A program made the position numbers and the translations under genes. A stretch of 40,365 bases of DNA from an uncultured Planctomycetales bacterium. GTDB lineage: Bacteria; Planctomycetota; Planctomycetia; Pirellulales; S012-138. The stretch spans positions 1-40,365 of the forward strand of contig CALJLD010000030.1 of NCBI GenBank assembly GCA_937982665.1, given 5' to 3'. Position 1 is the stretch's first letter. Each line of letters opens with the position of its first letter. The notes under the pieces were generated by a model. It had not been told where the DNA came from. It saw only the letters and a program-made list of their open reading frames with translations, and searched no databases. Below, in pieces: positions 24,801 through 33,833 of this stretch.

Positions 24801-26303
24801 ATGTTGAGTCGCAAGTCATTGGTCACCACAATCCTGTTCGCCGGAGTCCTCGGCGGAACTCTTTTCTCGACTCCGGCAATCGCACAAGAAGACGGCGATC
24901 CGATCACGATTGGCACTTGGCGTACTTTTGAGTCAACTTTGCTGGATGAAACACGACGGTTGAACATCGGGCTTCCGTCCGGCTACGAGGATAGCGACGA
25001 AACATATCCGGTACTGTATGTCCTTGATGGGCCGGGGCACTTTCAACACACGATGGGCCTCGTCCGTTTTCTTGCTCGTAACGAGATGATCCCGGACATG
25101 ATCGTCGTCGCGGTGGGGAACACAAAAAGAACCCGAGACATGACTCCACCCACGCGCGACAAGGAGTTCCCGATGGCGTCTGAAGCGGGTGGCGCCGATG
25201 ACTTTGTCAAATTCTTTCGCGAGGAGTTGTTTCCGTTCATCGACTCGGAATACCGAACTCATGATTATCGCGTGCTTATCGGACACTCGTTCGGTGGACT
25301 GTTTGCGATTCACGCACTCGTGAACGAGCCGGATACCTTCGATGCATATCTGGCGATTAGTCCAAGTTTGTGGTGGGATGATCAGCTGTTGGTTGAACAG
25401 GCCGAGGAGTTCTTCAGCAACAACAAGAAGCTGGAGAAAACACTCTATATGACGATGGGCAACGAAGGCGGCGACATGCGCGGCGGCATGCTAAAGCTGG
25501 AAGGCGTACTCACAGAACAAAAACCATCCGGATTTGAATGGGCCTCGCGCGTGATGGAAGAAGAAACGCACGCAAGCGTGCCTTACCGTAGCACGCGACA
25601 AGGGCTCGAATATATCTTCCGACATTGGCAGCTCAGGGATGCAACGTCCTTGTATGAATCCGGCGGTGTGGACGCAATCTACACATTCTTTCGCCGGGCC
25701 GAGAAACGCTACGGCCTACCACGCACATCGCCTCCCAGAATCTTTGCCAACCTTGTTCAACGGTTAGCTGACGATGATCGACTTGAAGAAGCACAGGCTG
25801 TCTTGGAGCACGACGTCGAGAAGTTCAAACCCTCAGCTATGCACTACGCCACGCTGGCGGAAAAATACGAAGAACGCGGGGACAACGAGAAGATGATTGC
25901 ATGCTACACACGCGCCCTTGAACTTAACCCGGCGGATTCCGATGTCCGCGAGAAGCTCATACAAAACGGAGTCGATACAGAGGCGCTCGCGCCAAAGCCT
26001 GCCGAACTCAGTGCCGACGAGCTCGCCGAGTATGCGGGGAACTACGAAGATGATCAAATGAAACTAACGATTGAACTCGTCGAAGATCACCTCGAACTGA
26101 GCGGGATCGGACTGCCGGCGACACCATTGAGCGTTGTCAAGAAGGATCATTTCGTCATGAAGCAGCCTCCGTTTGAACTGCAGTTCACACGAGATGAAGC
26201 CGGCAAGGTTACTATGCTGAAGGCAACGATCGGCGGCGATACTGTCGGGGAAGCAAAGCGTGTTGACACTTCAAATGCCCCTGGGCGCAAAGATGGCAGC
26301 TAG
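24801..26303 (+). CDS. Exported esterase D-like alpha/beta hydrolase with C-terminal TPR region
   Basis: The 500-aa product has a signal peptide ending near PAIAQ (about 29). Residues about 40-290 match the putative-esterase family that includes esterase D, Fes and IroE: YPVLYVLDG (69-77), then the nucleophile GHSFGG (161-166, serine 163), and a late histidine in EEETHASVPY. Residues about 310-390 form TPR-like helices (HYATLAEKYEERGDNEKMIACYTRALELNP). The last about 100 residues look like a beta domain (LAEYAGNYEDDQMKL) of the kind found in peptidase-S12-type or DUF3471 tails. It may cut esters of siderophores, sugars or other small molecules outside the cytoplasm; the substrate is unknown. 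GGAG lies nine bases ahead of the ATG. Confidence 0.88.
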   Translation: MLSRKSLVTTILFAGVLGGTLFSTPAIAQEDGDPITIGTWRTFESTLLDETRRLNIGLPSGYEDSDETYPVLYVLDGPGHFQHTMGLVRFLARNEMIPDMIVVAVGNTKRTRDMTPPTRDKEFPMASEAGGADDFVKFFREELFPFIDSEYRTHDYRVLIGHSFGGLFAIHALVNEPDTFDAYLAISPSLWWDDQLLVEQAEEFFSNNKKLEKTLYMTMGNEGGDMRGGMLKLEGVLTEQKPSGFEWASRVMEEETHASVPYRSTRQGLEYIFRHWQLRDATSLYESGGVDAIYTFFRRAEKRYGLPRTSPPRIFANLVQRLADDDRLEEAQAVLEHDVEKFKPSAMHYATLAEKYEERGDNEKMIACYTRALELNPADSDVREKLIQNGVDTEALAPKPAELSADELAEYAGNYEDDQMKLTIELVEDHLELSGIGLPATPLSVVKKDHFVMKQPPFELQFTRDEAGKVTMLKATIGGDTVGEAKRVDTSNAPGRKDGS

Positions 26304-26622
26304 GTTGCCAATATTCGCACGCCTCGCGGGACTGCGACTTCTTTATCCCATAGCGCCGACTAGTGCCGCGCTTGCCGAGCGGTGTTGTTTCCAGTCGGAC
26401 TCTGTAGCGCGTACTTCATGAAAAGAGGCGATCCGTGCGAACCGATCATCGTCCACAATTCGCAAAGCGTAATGACACGCCCTCCTGAGCGCCTAAGCGC
26501 CACTTCTATGCTCAGGTCGTAAACACCTGGGAAGTAAGTGCGAGCTTGCAGGGCGATTGCATTCAAGCCGCCTTACATAAAAAACCATTTGCCAGAATGC
26601 AGCCCCCGACAGCCCGGTGAAG
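26304..26622. other. Convergent spacer between the esterase gene and actF
   Basis: The 319 bases between the stop of the plus-strand esterase gene and the stop of actF contain no supported gene. Both transcripts should end here, but I see no strong hairpin followed by a T-run on either strand. Confidence 0.5.
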
Positions 26623-27798
26623 TCAAACCGATGACTGTCGTCGCACGTTCGGAGACAGCGAGTTTCGACTGTCCGAGGTTCGATGCTGGACAATTCTCCA
26701 TCGCAGATGACTAGAGTTAATCGCAAGCGGCATTCCACAGAGCAAGCAAAGGATGCCAGCAACCTCGGTCCATGCGAATGCTGGCGTCTTCCCCTGAGTT
26801 GATGGGTAAACCATGACATAGAGATCAAGCCAGCGGCCAATCAACACGACAACCGCCACGCGTTTCATAACCGTAACGCTCCTCTTGGCCGGTCGTGGAA
26901 GAAGGACCAAGAACGGAATCCCCCAGTTCATGATCAACGAGGCAATGACGACGGGACCCCAAGCGCCGCGGGCACGCTCCATGAAATACGAAGTTTCTTC
27001 TGGAATATTGGAATACCAGATGAGCATGTACTGACAGAACCAGATATACATCCAGAAGCAGCTGAAGCCGATCAGCAGTCTTGCTAAGTCGTGCAGATGA
27101 TTGGTCTGAAAAACTGCCTGAAACTGCTCATTACGCCCGGCGGAATGTATCGCCAGGAGAATCATGCCTGCTAAGCCAGCCTGAAACATTCCGGCGAACT
27201 GGTACACACCCCACATCGTGCTAAACCATTCTGGCTCCAGCGCCATTGTCCAATCCACGCCGGCGACCGTGATAGTGATCGCCAATACGCCAAGAGTCAC
27301 TGCGGCCAGCGCTTTCTCACCTCCTGTGATTGTACGCTGTGGGCCACGGCGGCCTTGCCGCACCATCACCAGCGCGAGCAACGTCCAGACGGCAAGGCAA
27401 ACGACGCCCCGAATCAACCAGAATTTTGGTTCGAGCCAGGCTTCTTTGAACCAGAAGCTGGCCGCGTGTGCGGTCTGCGAGTGGTCGCCCATCAGTTGGA
27501 TGAAACGCCACGCGATCACTACCAGCATGACGCATGCAGCTATGGGGACCGTAGCGATCAACAACTCGGGGATTCGCCGGAACGGGAGGTGCCACCGTGC
27601 TCCGGACACAGCAGCCAGCGCCAGGAATGCAACACCGGCGAGGCAGGTGGTTAGCAAAAAGTATGCATTTACGAACAAGCTGCTCCACGCGCGCAGCGGA
27701 TCTGCGATAAGGCCGATCACCAACGCAATGGTCCCCAGTGACAAGCCGGCCCACAGGACACGTTGTGACGAGCGCGAGATCTGGGGATTGTCGTTCAT
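26623..27798 (-). CDS. actF: Alternative complex III subunit ActF (NrfD/PsrC-like membrane protein)
   Basis: ActF is one of the two large quinone-site-type membrane subunits of alternative complex III. The 391-aa product starts at MNDNPQISRSSQRV (27796-27798); a TTG at 27862-27864 that overlaps the stop of the preceding small gene is possible but gives a long polar lead. About ten membrane helices are visible, with family-like blocks GVDWTMALEPEWFSTMWGVY, FCQYMLIWYSNIPEE and LDLYVMVYP. The block with WFSTMWG and the YMLIWYSN helix are typical of ActF. It is the last gene of the nar-act run, and no oxidase subunit follows before the convergent esterase gene. Confidence 0.92.
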   Translation of the reverse strand: MNDNPQISRSSQRVLWAGLSLGTIALVIGLIADPLRAWSSLFVNAYFLLTTCLAGVAFLALAAVSGARWHLPFRRIPELLIATVPIAACVMLVVIAWRFIQLMGDHSQTAHAASFWFKEAWLEPKFWLIRGVVCLAVWTLLALVMVRQGRRGPQRTITGGEKALAAVTLGVLAITITVAGVDWTMALEPEWFSTMWGVYQFAGMFQAGLAGMILLAIHSAGRNEQFQAVFQTNHLHDLARLLIGFSCFWMYIWFCQYMLIWYSNIPEETSYFMERARGAWGPVVIASLIMNWGIPFLVLLPRPAKRSVTVMKRVAVVVLIGRWLDLYVMVYPSTQGKTPAFAWTEVAGILCLLCGMPLAINSSHLRWRIVQHRTSDSRNSLSPNVRRQSSV

Positions 27799-27860
27799 GT
27801 TGGTTGTCCATTCCTGGTAGCTTTCGCATCCCTGTTCTAAAGAAGATGCTCTGGCAAGGC

Positions 27861-28046
27861 TCAACGCTGGTTTTCCAACTGTTCTTCGATGGCCGTCAGC
27901 CTCTTTGAGATTTGCTGCAAGTAGTCAATGATGATCACGTGTGTATATAGTGCGTCGATTCCGACCGGCGAATCCGGGTGGCTGATCTTGGCTGACAATT
28001 CATCGAACGCATCACGTGGTTTGTCGAAGGGGTCGTTTCTTTCCAT
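27861..28046 (-). CDS. Small 61-aa protein between actE and actF
   Basis: The product (MERNDPFDKPRDAFDELSAK at its start) is soluble and acidic, with an N-terminal polar part and a C-terminal helix (IIDYLQQISKRLTAIEEQLE) that can form a coiled coil. It starts 28 bases after actE ends and stops 62 bases before the chosen actF start. I know no family for it. Its position inside the act gene run suggests a small accessory or assembly factor for the complex, which is inference. The open frame is short, but its codon use and position in the gap support it being real. Confidence 0.6.
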   Translation of the reverse strand: MERNDPFDKPRDAFDELSAKISHPDSPVGIDALYTHVIIIDYLQQISKRLTAIEEQLENQR

Positions 28047-28074
28047 GGAAGAGACTCCGCGAAGTTCCGAGTGG

Positions 28075-28878
28075 TTATTCGTTGCCTGCCTGCGCTTCGT
28101 TGGCCGTAGGAGGGGCTGGCTGAGCAGTTAGGTTGCCGGCGTCGTTTTGCAAATCGCGAATGAAGTTGATGACATCCCAGCGTTGCTCGACCGTCAGTTG
28201 CGGCGCGAAGGACGTCATGCTCCCCTGTCCGCTTGTGAGAATGTGGAACAACTGCCCGTCTTTCATTTCGCGCGATTTTCCGGTCAAGAGCGACGGGGGC
28301 GGCGGAAAGCCGCGTTGCGCGACAAGGCCGTCGCCAGCACCGCCGGCACCGTGGCAACACACGCACGAAATGCGATAGATCTGCCCACCGCGGACGACAG
28401 AATCTGACAACTCTTCTTGGGCTTGGGTCAGCGGATCGGGTTCAGGCGTATCGCCAGCAGTTTGTTCCAACTGGGAAGGCGTGTTTGATTCGGCTTTGTC
28501 TTGTTGTTCAGAATGGCGATTGCGGCTGGCAATGAGTATCTGCAATGTTTCCTGCTGACCTGCGGCTTTAGTCTCAGCAGCTTCAATCTTTTCTTGATAG
28601 GGATTGATGACTTCTTCACCGGCACGCGCCGCATCTTCCGGTGTCGCCGCGTAATGCCACACGGCCTGCCCGTGGGCCAGAGTCCCTTCCGGTTGCAGCT
28701 GTAGAGTTTGCCCGTTCGCGAATTGGGGATTGGGCTCAAAAGAAGACCAAGCCGGCGAGTACTTCATCTCCGGCAAGAACTCCACGTTGCGGTGCGAGTA
28801 ATCCACGCGGCCAAACAAAGTGGCGGAGAGTACGATCGCCAGGCACACCGCCAGGAAGATGTTTGTTCGGTTCCACAT
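28075..28878 (-). CDS. actE: Alternative complex III monoheme cytochrome subunit ActE
   Basis: ActE is a small c-type cytochrome that takes electrons within or out of the complex. The 267-aa product has one N-terminal membrane anchor or signal (NIFLAVCLAIVLSATLFG), then EFLPEMKYSPAW, as in other ActE proteins. The heme site is CVCCH at 172-176, followed by GAGGAGDGLVAQRG and by PPPSLLTG. MTSFAPQL near the end carries the likely axial methionine. Residues about 95-155 (AAETKAAGQQE and onward, charged and glutamine rich) lie between the anchor-proximal part and the heme domain and look like an insertion compared with ActE as I know it. A 23-base gap separates it from actD. Confidence 0.9.
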   Translation of the reverse strand: MWNRTNIFLAVCLAIVLSATLFGRVDYSHRNVEFLPEMKYSPAWSSFEPNPQFANGQTLQLQPEGTLAHGQAVWHYAATPEDAARAGEEVINPYQEKIEAAETKAAGQQETLQILIASRNRHSEQQDKAESNTPSQLEQTAGDTPEPDPLTQAQEELSDSVVRGGQIYRISCVCCHGAGGAGDGLVAQRGFPPPPSLLTGKSREMKDGQLFHILTSGQGSMTSFAPQLTVEQRWDVINFIRDLQNDAGNLTAQPAPPTANEAQAGNE

Positions 28879-28901
28879 GAGTCAACCTTCATTCTTCCCG
28901 C

Positions 28902-29429
28902 CTAAGGCAACATTTGGATTTCCACGGGATGAAACGATTGCATTGCGGCTTCGATGTTCGCCCGGCCGCCCCCCGGGCTGTCTCCGGAAAAAATCAATAC
29001 AAAGCGATCATTCGTCGCTCGCTGGGGCAGACTTCCCAGACACTTGCCGGGACGCAATCGACATACGATGAACAGTGCAGCGACGCTGCCGAATGCCGCA
29101 AGCAAGACGGCGGCTTCAAAAGCCACGGGGACATCCGATGGCAGAGAATTCCAAGGCTTACCGCCGACATCCAACGGCCAGGAGACTGCTGCGGACCAAT
29201 GTTGAAACCACAACATTCCCAAAGCGCCGACAATTCCACAGATGAAACACACCCAGGTCAGGCGTGATGGTTTCCAACCGAAAGCTGTTTCAATGCCATG
29301 CACGGGATACGGTGTGAGTGCGTCAAGGACAGGCAGCCCGTCTTTCTTGGCTGCTCGTGTTGCTGCCAAGAGGTCACATTCCCTTGCAAAGCTGACGCAC
29401 ACATTCTGCGAACGATCTGAAGTTCTCAT
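28902..29429 (-). CDS. actD: Alternative complex III subunit ActD (DUF3341)
   Basis: The 175-aa product starts at the ATG at 29427-29429, which overlaps the actC stop in an ATGA arrangement, so translation is probably coupled. It has the DUF3341 pattern: a soluble N-terminal part (LLAATRAAKKDGLPVLDALT, then YPVHGIETAFG), two membrane helices (about 59-77 and 105-125) joined by a loop with FQHWSAAVSWPLDVGGKPWN, and a C-terminal soluble part ending FHPVEIQML. ActD has no cofactor and anchors the complex in the membrane. Length is normal for the family. Confidence 0.92.
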   Translation of the reverse strand: MRTSDRSQNVCVSFARECDLLAATRAAKKDGLPVLDALTPYPVHGIETAFGWKPSRLTWVCFICGIVGALGMLWFQHWSAAVSWPLDVGGKPWNSLPSDVPVAFEAAVLLAAFGSVAALFIVCRLRPGKCLGSLPQRATNDRFVLIFSGDSPGGGRANIEAAMQSFHPVEIQMLP

Positions 29430-30808
29430 GCCGCACGCTCCTCTGATACCGGCAATTTCGGATTTCCCAACTCCGCGGCGGCCTTGACCTCTGCGATCGC
29501 GATTGAAGGGGCGATACGACAGAAGATAAGGAAGCACGTGAAGAACAGCCCAAAACTTCCGATGAACGTTGCGATCTCAACGAGAGATGGAACATAGTCC
29601 GCCCAACTTGTGGGCAGGAAGTCACGGTGCAGGCTCGTAACAATGATGACAAATCGCTCAAACCACATGCCCACATTCACGGCGATAGCAATAGCGAACA
29701 CAGCTGCGAGATTTCGTCGTACGCCCTTGATCCACAAGAGTTGAGGGACGAAGACATTACAGCTGACCATGATCCAATAGGCTACGGCGAATGGTCCAAG
29801 CGCGCGATTGAGAAAGACAAATTGCTCGTAACCGTTGCCGCTGTAGAACGCCGTAAAGAACTCTGTGGCATATGCCAAGCCAACGATGCATCCCATGCTC
29901 AGCATCAATTTGCACATTCGTTCGATGTGCGTTTTTGTGATGTAATCTTCCAATCGCATCGTCTTGCGTGCGATGATTGCCAGGGTCAGCACCATCGCCA
30001 GCCCACTGAAGATCGCACCGGCGACAAAGTATGGTGGGAAGATCGTTGTGTGCCAGCCTGGAATGACGGAGGTGGCAAAGTCCATGCTGACGATGGTATG
30101 CACGGAAAACACCAAGGGCGTGGCCAAACCAGCTAGCAGCATGTAGACCGTTTCATAGCGATGCCACGTGCGCGCGGAGCCGTTCCAGCCCAGCGACAGG
30201 AATCTCGCGCAACGCTTTCGCCATTTGTTCGTTGATCGGTCGCGGATGGTCGCCAAGTCTGGGATGAGACCGACATACCAGAATACAGCGGAAACTAGCA
30301 GGTAGGTCGAAATCGCAAAGACGTCCCACAAAAGTGGCGACTTGAAATTCACCCATAGGGAACCGCGCGCATTGGGATAAGGCAGCGTCCAATACGCGAG
30401 CCATGTTCGCCCCATGTGGATCAGTGGGAAGACCCCTGCGCAAATCACCGCAAATAGCGTCATGGCTTCCGCGGAGCGATTCACAGCGGTTCGCCACTTT
30501 TGACGGAACAAAAACAGCACCGCAGAAATCAGTGTTCCAGCGTGACCAATTCCGACCCAAAAGACAAAGTTGGTGATATCGAAGCCCCAGCCGACCGTCT
30601 TGTTGAGCCCCCACGTTCCAATTCCTGTTACAAGCTGATACCAGACCGCGACAATCCCCAAAACGAGCGCAGAAAATGATGCGATAAACGCCGCCCACCA
30701 CAACCCCGTCGGTTTGCGCTCCATGGGAGCACAGATGTCGCGGGTGACATCATCCAGCGATTTGTCACCTGTGACGAGGGGAGGTTGATCATAAGTCGGC
30801 TCAGTCAT
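29426..30808 (-). CDS. actC: Alternative complex III subunit ActC (NrfD-like quinol-site membrane protein)
   Basis: ActC is the membrane subunit that holds the quinol oxidation site next to the iron-sulfur subunit. The 460-aa product starts MTEPTYDQPP at 30806-30808, overlapping the end of actB by eight bases. About ten membrane helices are visible. Family-like blocks include NFVFWVGIGHAGTLISAVLF, MTLFAVICAGVFPLIHMGR and IVSMDFATSVIPGWHTTIFP, all close to ActC and NrfD/PsrC proteins. A 4-base ATGA overlap with actD follows. Length and order match actC in other bacteria. Confidence 0.95.
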   Translation of the reverse strand: MTEPTYDQPPLVTGDKSLDDVTRDICAPMERKPTGLWWAAFIASFSALVLGIVAVWYQLVTGIGTWGLNKTVGWGFDITNFVFWVGIGHAGTLISAVLFLFRQKWRTAVNRSAEAMTLFAVICAGVFPLIHMGRTWLAYWTLPYPNARGSLWVNFKSPLLWDVFAISTYLLVSAVFWYVGLIPDLATIRDRSTNKWRKRCARFLSLGWNGSARTWHRYETVYMLLAGLATPLVFSVHTIVSMDFATSVIPGWHTTIFPPYFVAGAIFSGLAMVLTLAIIARKTMRLEDYITKTHIERMCKLMLSMGCIVGLAYATEFFTAFYSGNGYEQFVFLNRALGPFAVAYWIMVSCNVFVPQLLWIKGVRRNLAAVFAIAIAVNVGMWFERFVIIVTSLHRDFLPTSWADYVPSLVEIATFIGSFGLFFTCFLIFCRIAPSIAIAEVKAAAELGNPKLPVSEERAA

Positions 30809-33800
30809 GACTTGCCTCCGATTGCGGTCCAAGATCATCACCCGGGCGGTTCTTGACCTGCCTCAAGTAGCCGACGCTCGGTCGAACGTTAAGTTCCTCC
30901 AGTACGAAATACGCGCGGGGATCATGCCATGCCTGACTTACAAGGCTCTCATGATCATTGCGATCTCCAAACGTAATGGCTTGCGCCGGACAAGACTGTT
31001 GGCAAGCAGTGAGAACCTGCCCATCTGAAATCCGCTCGCCACTTCGGCGTGACGCAATCCGGCCAGCTTCGATCCGTTGCACGCACATGGTGCATTTTTC
31101 CATCACGCCGCGGCTGCGAACCGTTACGTCAGGGTTCAGGGCGAGATTGAGGACTCCACTGTCGCGGGAGTATTCAAACCAGTTGAAACGCCGCACTTTG
31201 TAAGGGCAGTTATTCGCGCAATAGCGCGTACCAACGCAGCGATTGTAGGTCTGTTCGTTGATTCCTTCGTCCGAATGTGTTGTCGCCAATACTGGGCAGA
31301 CAGTTTCGCATGGAGCATTGTCGCAGTGGTGGCACATCATAGGTTGATGTGCTGTGAGGAGATCGTCGCCTTCTCCGGAATAGTAACGGTCGATCCGCAT
31401 CCAGTGCATCTCACGTTGCCTGCGGACTTCATCCTTACCCACGACAGGAATGTTGTTCTCAGCCTGGCATGCAACAACGCATGCGGAACAGCCTGTGCAG
31501 GCGTTCAGATCGATAATCATCCCCCACCAATGGCCGTGCTTGGGATGATCCTCAGGCCACAATTGCTGCTCGGGAAGATGATGGCTGGACACCGCACCTG
31601 CTCCCGGATCATTTGCATAGGCGTCCAAGGTCGTTCTTTGAACGGGATGGCGCAACTCCGCGCCGGGAGGTGCGACCATTGGAGGTACCTCGAGGCGATG
31701 GTGAAGCTGCGTCGCGGCCAGATCCTTGCGGCCACCTGTTCTTCGGAGCGTGACGTCGGACCGCACATATCGCAACGTATCCTGTTCCGCGCGGATCAAG
31801 TCCGCCGCGTTGACGCCAACAAGTTCGCCTGGTTTAACCGTTGGTTGAGCTTCAAGCCAATCCGGGCCAATCCCCGCAAACCGATCCGTGCCGGGAGCCC
31901 CATATCCCAGAGCAACGGCAAGAACTCGGTCGTGCTGACCGATCTGAACATGCGCGGGAAGCGCTATGTTTGCGCCATCTGCAGTCGATATTTCGACGAT
32001 GTCACCTTCTTGCAACGACAGCCGCTCCGCCGTGGCCGGAGAGACTGAGACATAATTATCCCAGGTGATCTTGGTGACCGGATCCGGCAATTCGTGAAGC
32101 CACGGATTGTGCGCGTGGCGGGCATCTGGCATGCCAACCTTGCTGTAGAGCTCGAGAACGTATTCCCCAACTCGTTGCTGTGGTGCAAGCTCAACCGTGG
32201 GGGCCAGGTATTCTGTGCGACTTGGCCCTCCATCGGTCTCTCGCGAAGGCTCAAGACCGTCGTGAACGGTCCGTTCCCAATGGGTCTGGAAATCGCCTGC
32301 AGGTGCCCGCTGTTGCCAGGCTTGTTGCAGCAAATCGAAGGCAGGAGTCGGGCGATCTTGCCATGCAGCAAGGCTTTCAAGCATGGAGCGCGTATTGCCC
32401 ATGGGGCGGATCGTTGGCTGTTGCATGCTCACGACGCCGCGCGTTGGCTCAGCGTCCAGCCACGACTCCAACGGATGATGATCCGGGCATATGTACTTCG
32501 CGGCGGAAGCCGTTGCGTCGACCCTTTGAGCAAAACTGACAACGAGTGGTACGTGCTTCAGCGATTCAGATGCTTCGAATTGTTTGGGCAGGCTATGCAG
32601 GAGATCATTGCCGGCAACGAACAGCGCCGCGACAGTTCCATTTCGAATCTCATCCAAGAGAGTAAGCAGATCTGTGTCGCTTTCCTGCCGTTGCTGACTG
32701 TATTGGTCCAAGTCAATTGTCTGGCCGTAGTTGCCCAATGCCTGATTGATGGCGTTGACAATCAATTGGATGTTGGTGTCCTGGCTGTCGCAAAGGACGA
32801 GCGAACTGCCGCGCGCTTCGGTCAACTGTCGTGCGAGATCATCCAACACCGCTTCCGAAACCGGCGGTTCCTCAACAGGCTCAATCGCTGCCGCGCCGAT
32901 TTGCTGCATAATCCGTGAAGCAAGGTGTGACAGCGCATTGCCATACTCATCAGGGGCAACAAGAAACCTCTGGTCAGCGTTTGTCCCTGTCAGCGACATT
33001 CGCCCTTCCAGTTGGACGTGCTTCGACATGACAGGGCTCTCGGGCGTCGGCACCCGTCGCTTGCGCCATCCGGCAGTAAATTCTACGGGCGAAATCCAAG
33101 TCCCAAGAAAATCAGCGCCAAAGGAAACGATGACATCGGCCTGTTCAAATAGGTACCGCGGGACGACGCGACGACCATGCGATTGCAGATGAGCATCAAG
33201 GATCGCGGAACAACTTCTTTGCTCGCAGGTGATATGTTTCCCGTCGGAGAATCCTTCGAGGAATTCGTCAATTGCCCCTTTAAGTGTCGGGCTTGTGATT
33301 GTTGCGGTGACAAACCGGACGGCGCCACCATCGCGTCGAATGTTCGCCAAGTTTTCGGTCATCGCGCGATCGACAGATTCCCAATTGGTGACTTGGCCCT
33401 GCTCAAGTGGATCCCGCAGACGCAAGTTGTCATACAGTTCGATTGTTTGGGCTTGTCCGATTGCGCACAGCCCTCCCTGCGAAAGCGGATGTTCTGGCAG
33501 GCCCTCCATCTTGAGCGGTCGTCCGTCTTGAACGCTGACCAGTAGTCCACATGCCGCGGAGCATCCGCCGCACGTGCTGGCAAAAGCCTGCCGTATTCCG
33601 GGTGATAGCCCTGCCGGTTGGTCGGGGAGCGGTAGCGCAGTTTGCGTTGGGGCCTGACCACAGCCAGCCATGGCGAGCGTCAGACTGAACCCTGTAGCCT
33701 CGAGGAACTGGCGGCGGCTGACTCCTTGTTGTGCAGTCATGTGCTCTAGGTTGCTCGCTGGACGTTGCGGTGCACGAGCATTAGCGAGGTTCATTCGACG

Positions 33801-33824
33801 GTCGTTTTGTCTGCGATTGCCCAT
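30801..33824 (-). CDS. actB: Alternative complex III subunit ActB (molybdopterin-oxidoreductase-like part fused to ferredoxin part)
   Basis: The 1007-aa product has a twin-arginine motif (SRRQFLEATGF, 36-46) with a lipobox-like AMAGC (51-55), so it is exported folded. The N-terminal half resembles molybdopterin oxidoreductases, which in ACIII lack molybdenum. Here the motif C85-x2-C88-x3-C92-x27-C120 of a [4Fe-4S] cluster is complete. The C-terminal part (about 740-1007) is ferredoxin-like with CTGCSACVVAC, CHHCDNAPCETVCP, CVGTRYCANNCPYK and CTMC, ligands for three [4Fe-4S] and one [3Fe-4S] cluster that carry electrons from ActC to ActA/ActE. The start is uncertain: ATGs at 33792-33794 and 33738-33740 also precede the Tat motif; none has a clear ribosome binding site. 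Confidence 0.92.
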   Translation of the reverse strand: MGNRRQNDRRMNLANARAPQRPASNLEHMTAQQGVSRRQFLEATGFSLTLAMAGCGQAPTQTALPLPDQPAGLSPGIRQAFASTCGGCSAACGLLVSVQDGRPLKMEGLPEHPLSQGGLCAIGQAQTIELYDNLRLRDPLEQGQVTNWESVDRAMTENLANIRRDGGAVRFVTATITSPTLKGAIDEFLEGFSDGKHITCEQRSCSAILDAHLQSHGRRVVPRYLFEQADVIVSFGADFLGTWISPVEFTAGWRKRRVPTPESPVMSKHVQLEGRMSLTGTNADQRFLVAPDEYGNALSHLASRIMQQIGAAAIEPVEEPPVSEAVLDDLARQLTEARGSSLVLCDSQDTNIQLIVNAINQALGNYGQTIDLDQYSQQRQESDTDLLTLLDEIRNGTVAALFVAGNDLLHSLPKQFEASESLKHVPLVVSFAQRVDATASAAKYICPDHHPLESWLDAEPTRGVVSMQQPTIRPMGNTRSMLESLAAWQDRPTPAFDLLQQAWQQRAPAGDFQTHWERTVHDGLEPSRETDGGPSRTEYLAPTVELAPQQRVGEYVLELYSKVGMPDARHAHNPWLHELPDPVTKITWDNYVSVSPATAERLSLQEGDIVEISTADGANIALPAHVQIGQHDRVLAVALGYGAPGTDRFAGIGPDWLEAQPTVKPGELVGVNAADLIRAEQDTLRYVRSDVTLRRTGGRKDLAATQLHHRLEVPPMVAPPGAELRHPVQRTTLDAYANDPGAGAVSSHHLPEQQLWPEDHPKHGHWWGMIIDLNACTGCSACVVACQAENNIPVVGKDEVRRQREMHWMRIDRYYSGEGDDLLTAHQPMMCHHCDNAPCETVCPVLATTHSDEGINEQTYNRCVGTRYCANNCPYKVRRFNWFEYSRDSGVLNLALNPDVTVRSRGVMEKCTMCVQRIEAGRIASRRSGERISDGQVLTACQQSCPAQAITFGDRNDHESLVSQAWHDPRAYFVLEELNVRPSVGYLRQVKNRPGDDLGPQSEASHD

Positions 33825-33833
33825 TGTTGAAAT

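Noticed and set aside
30801..33824. Formate dehydrogenase or polysulfide reductase catalytic subunit
   Set aside because: The fusion to a four-cluster ferredoxin domain and the actA, actC, actD, actE and actF neighbours identify ActB, despite the complete cysteine motif in its first half.
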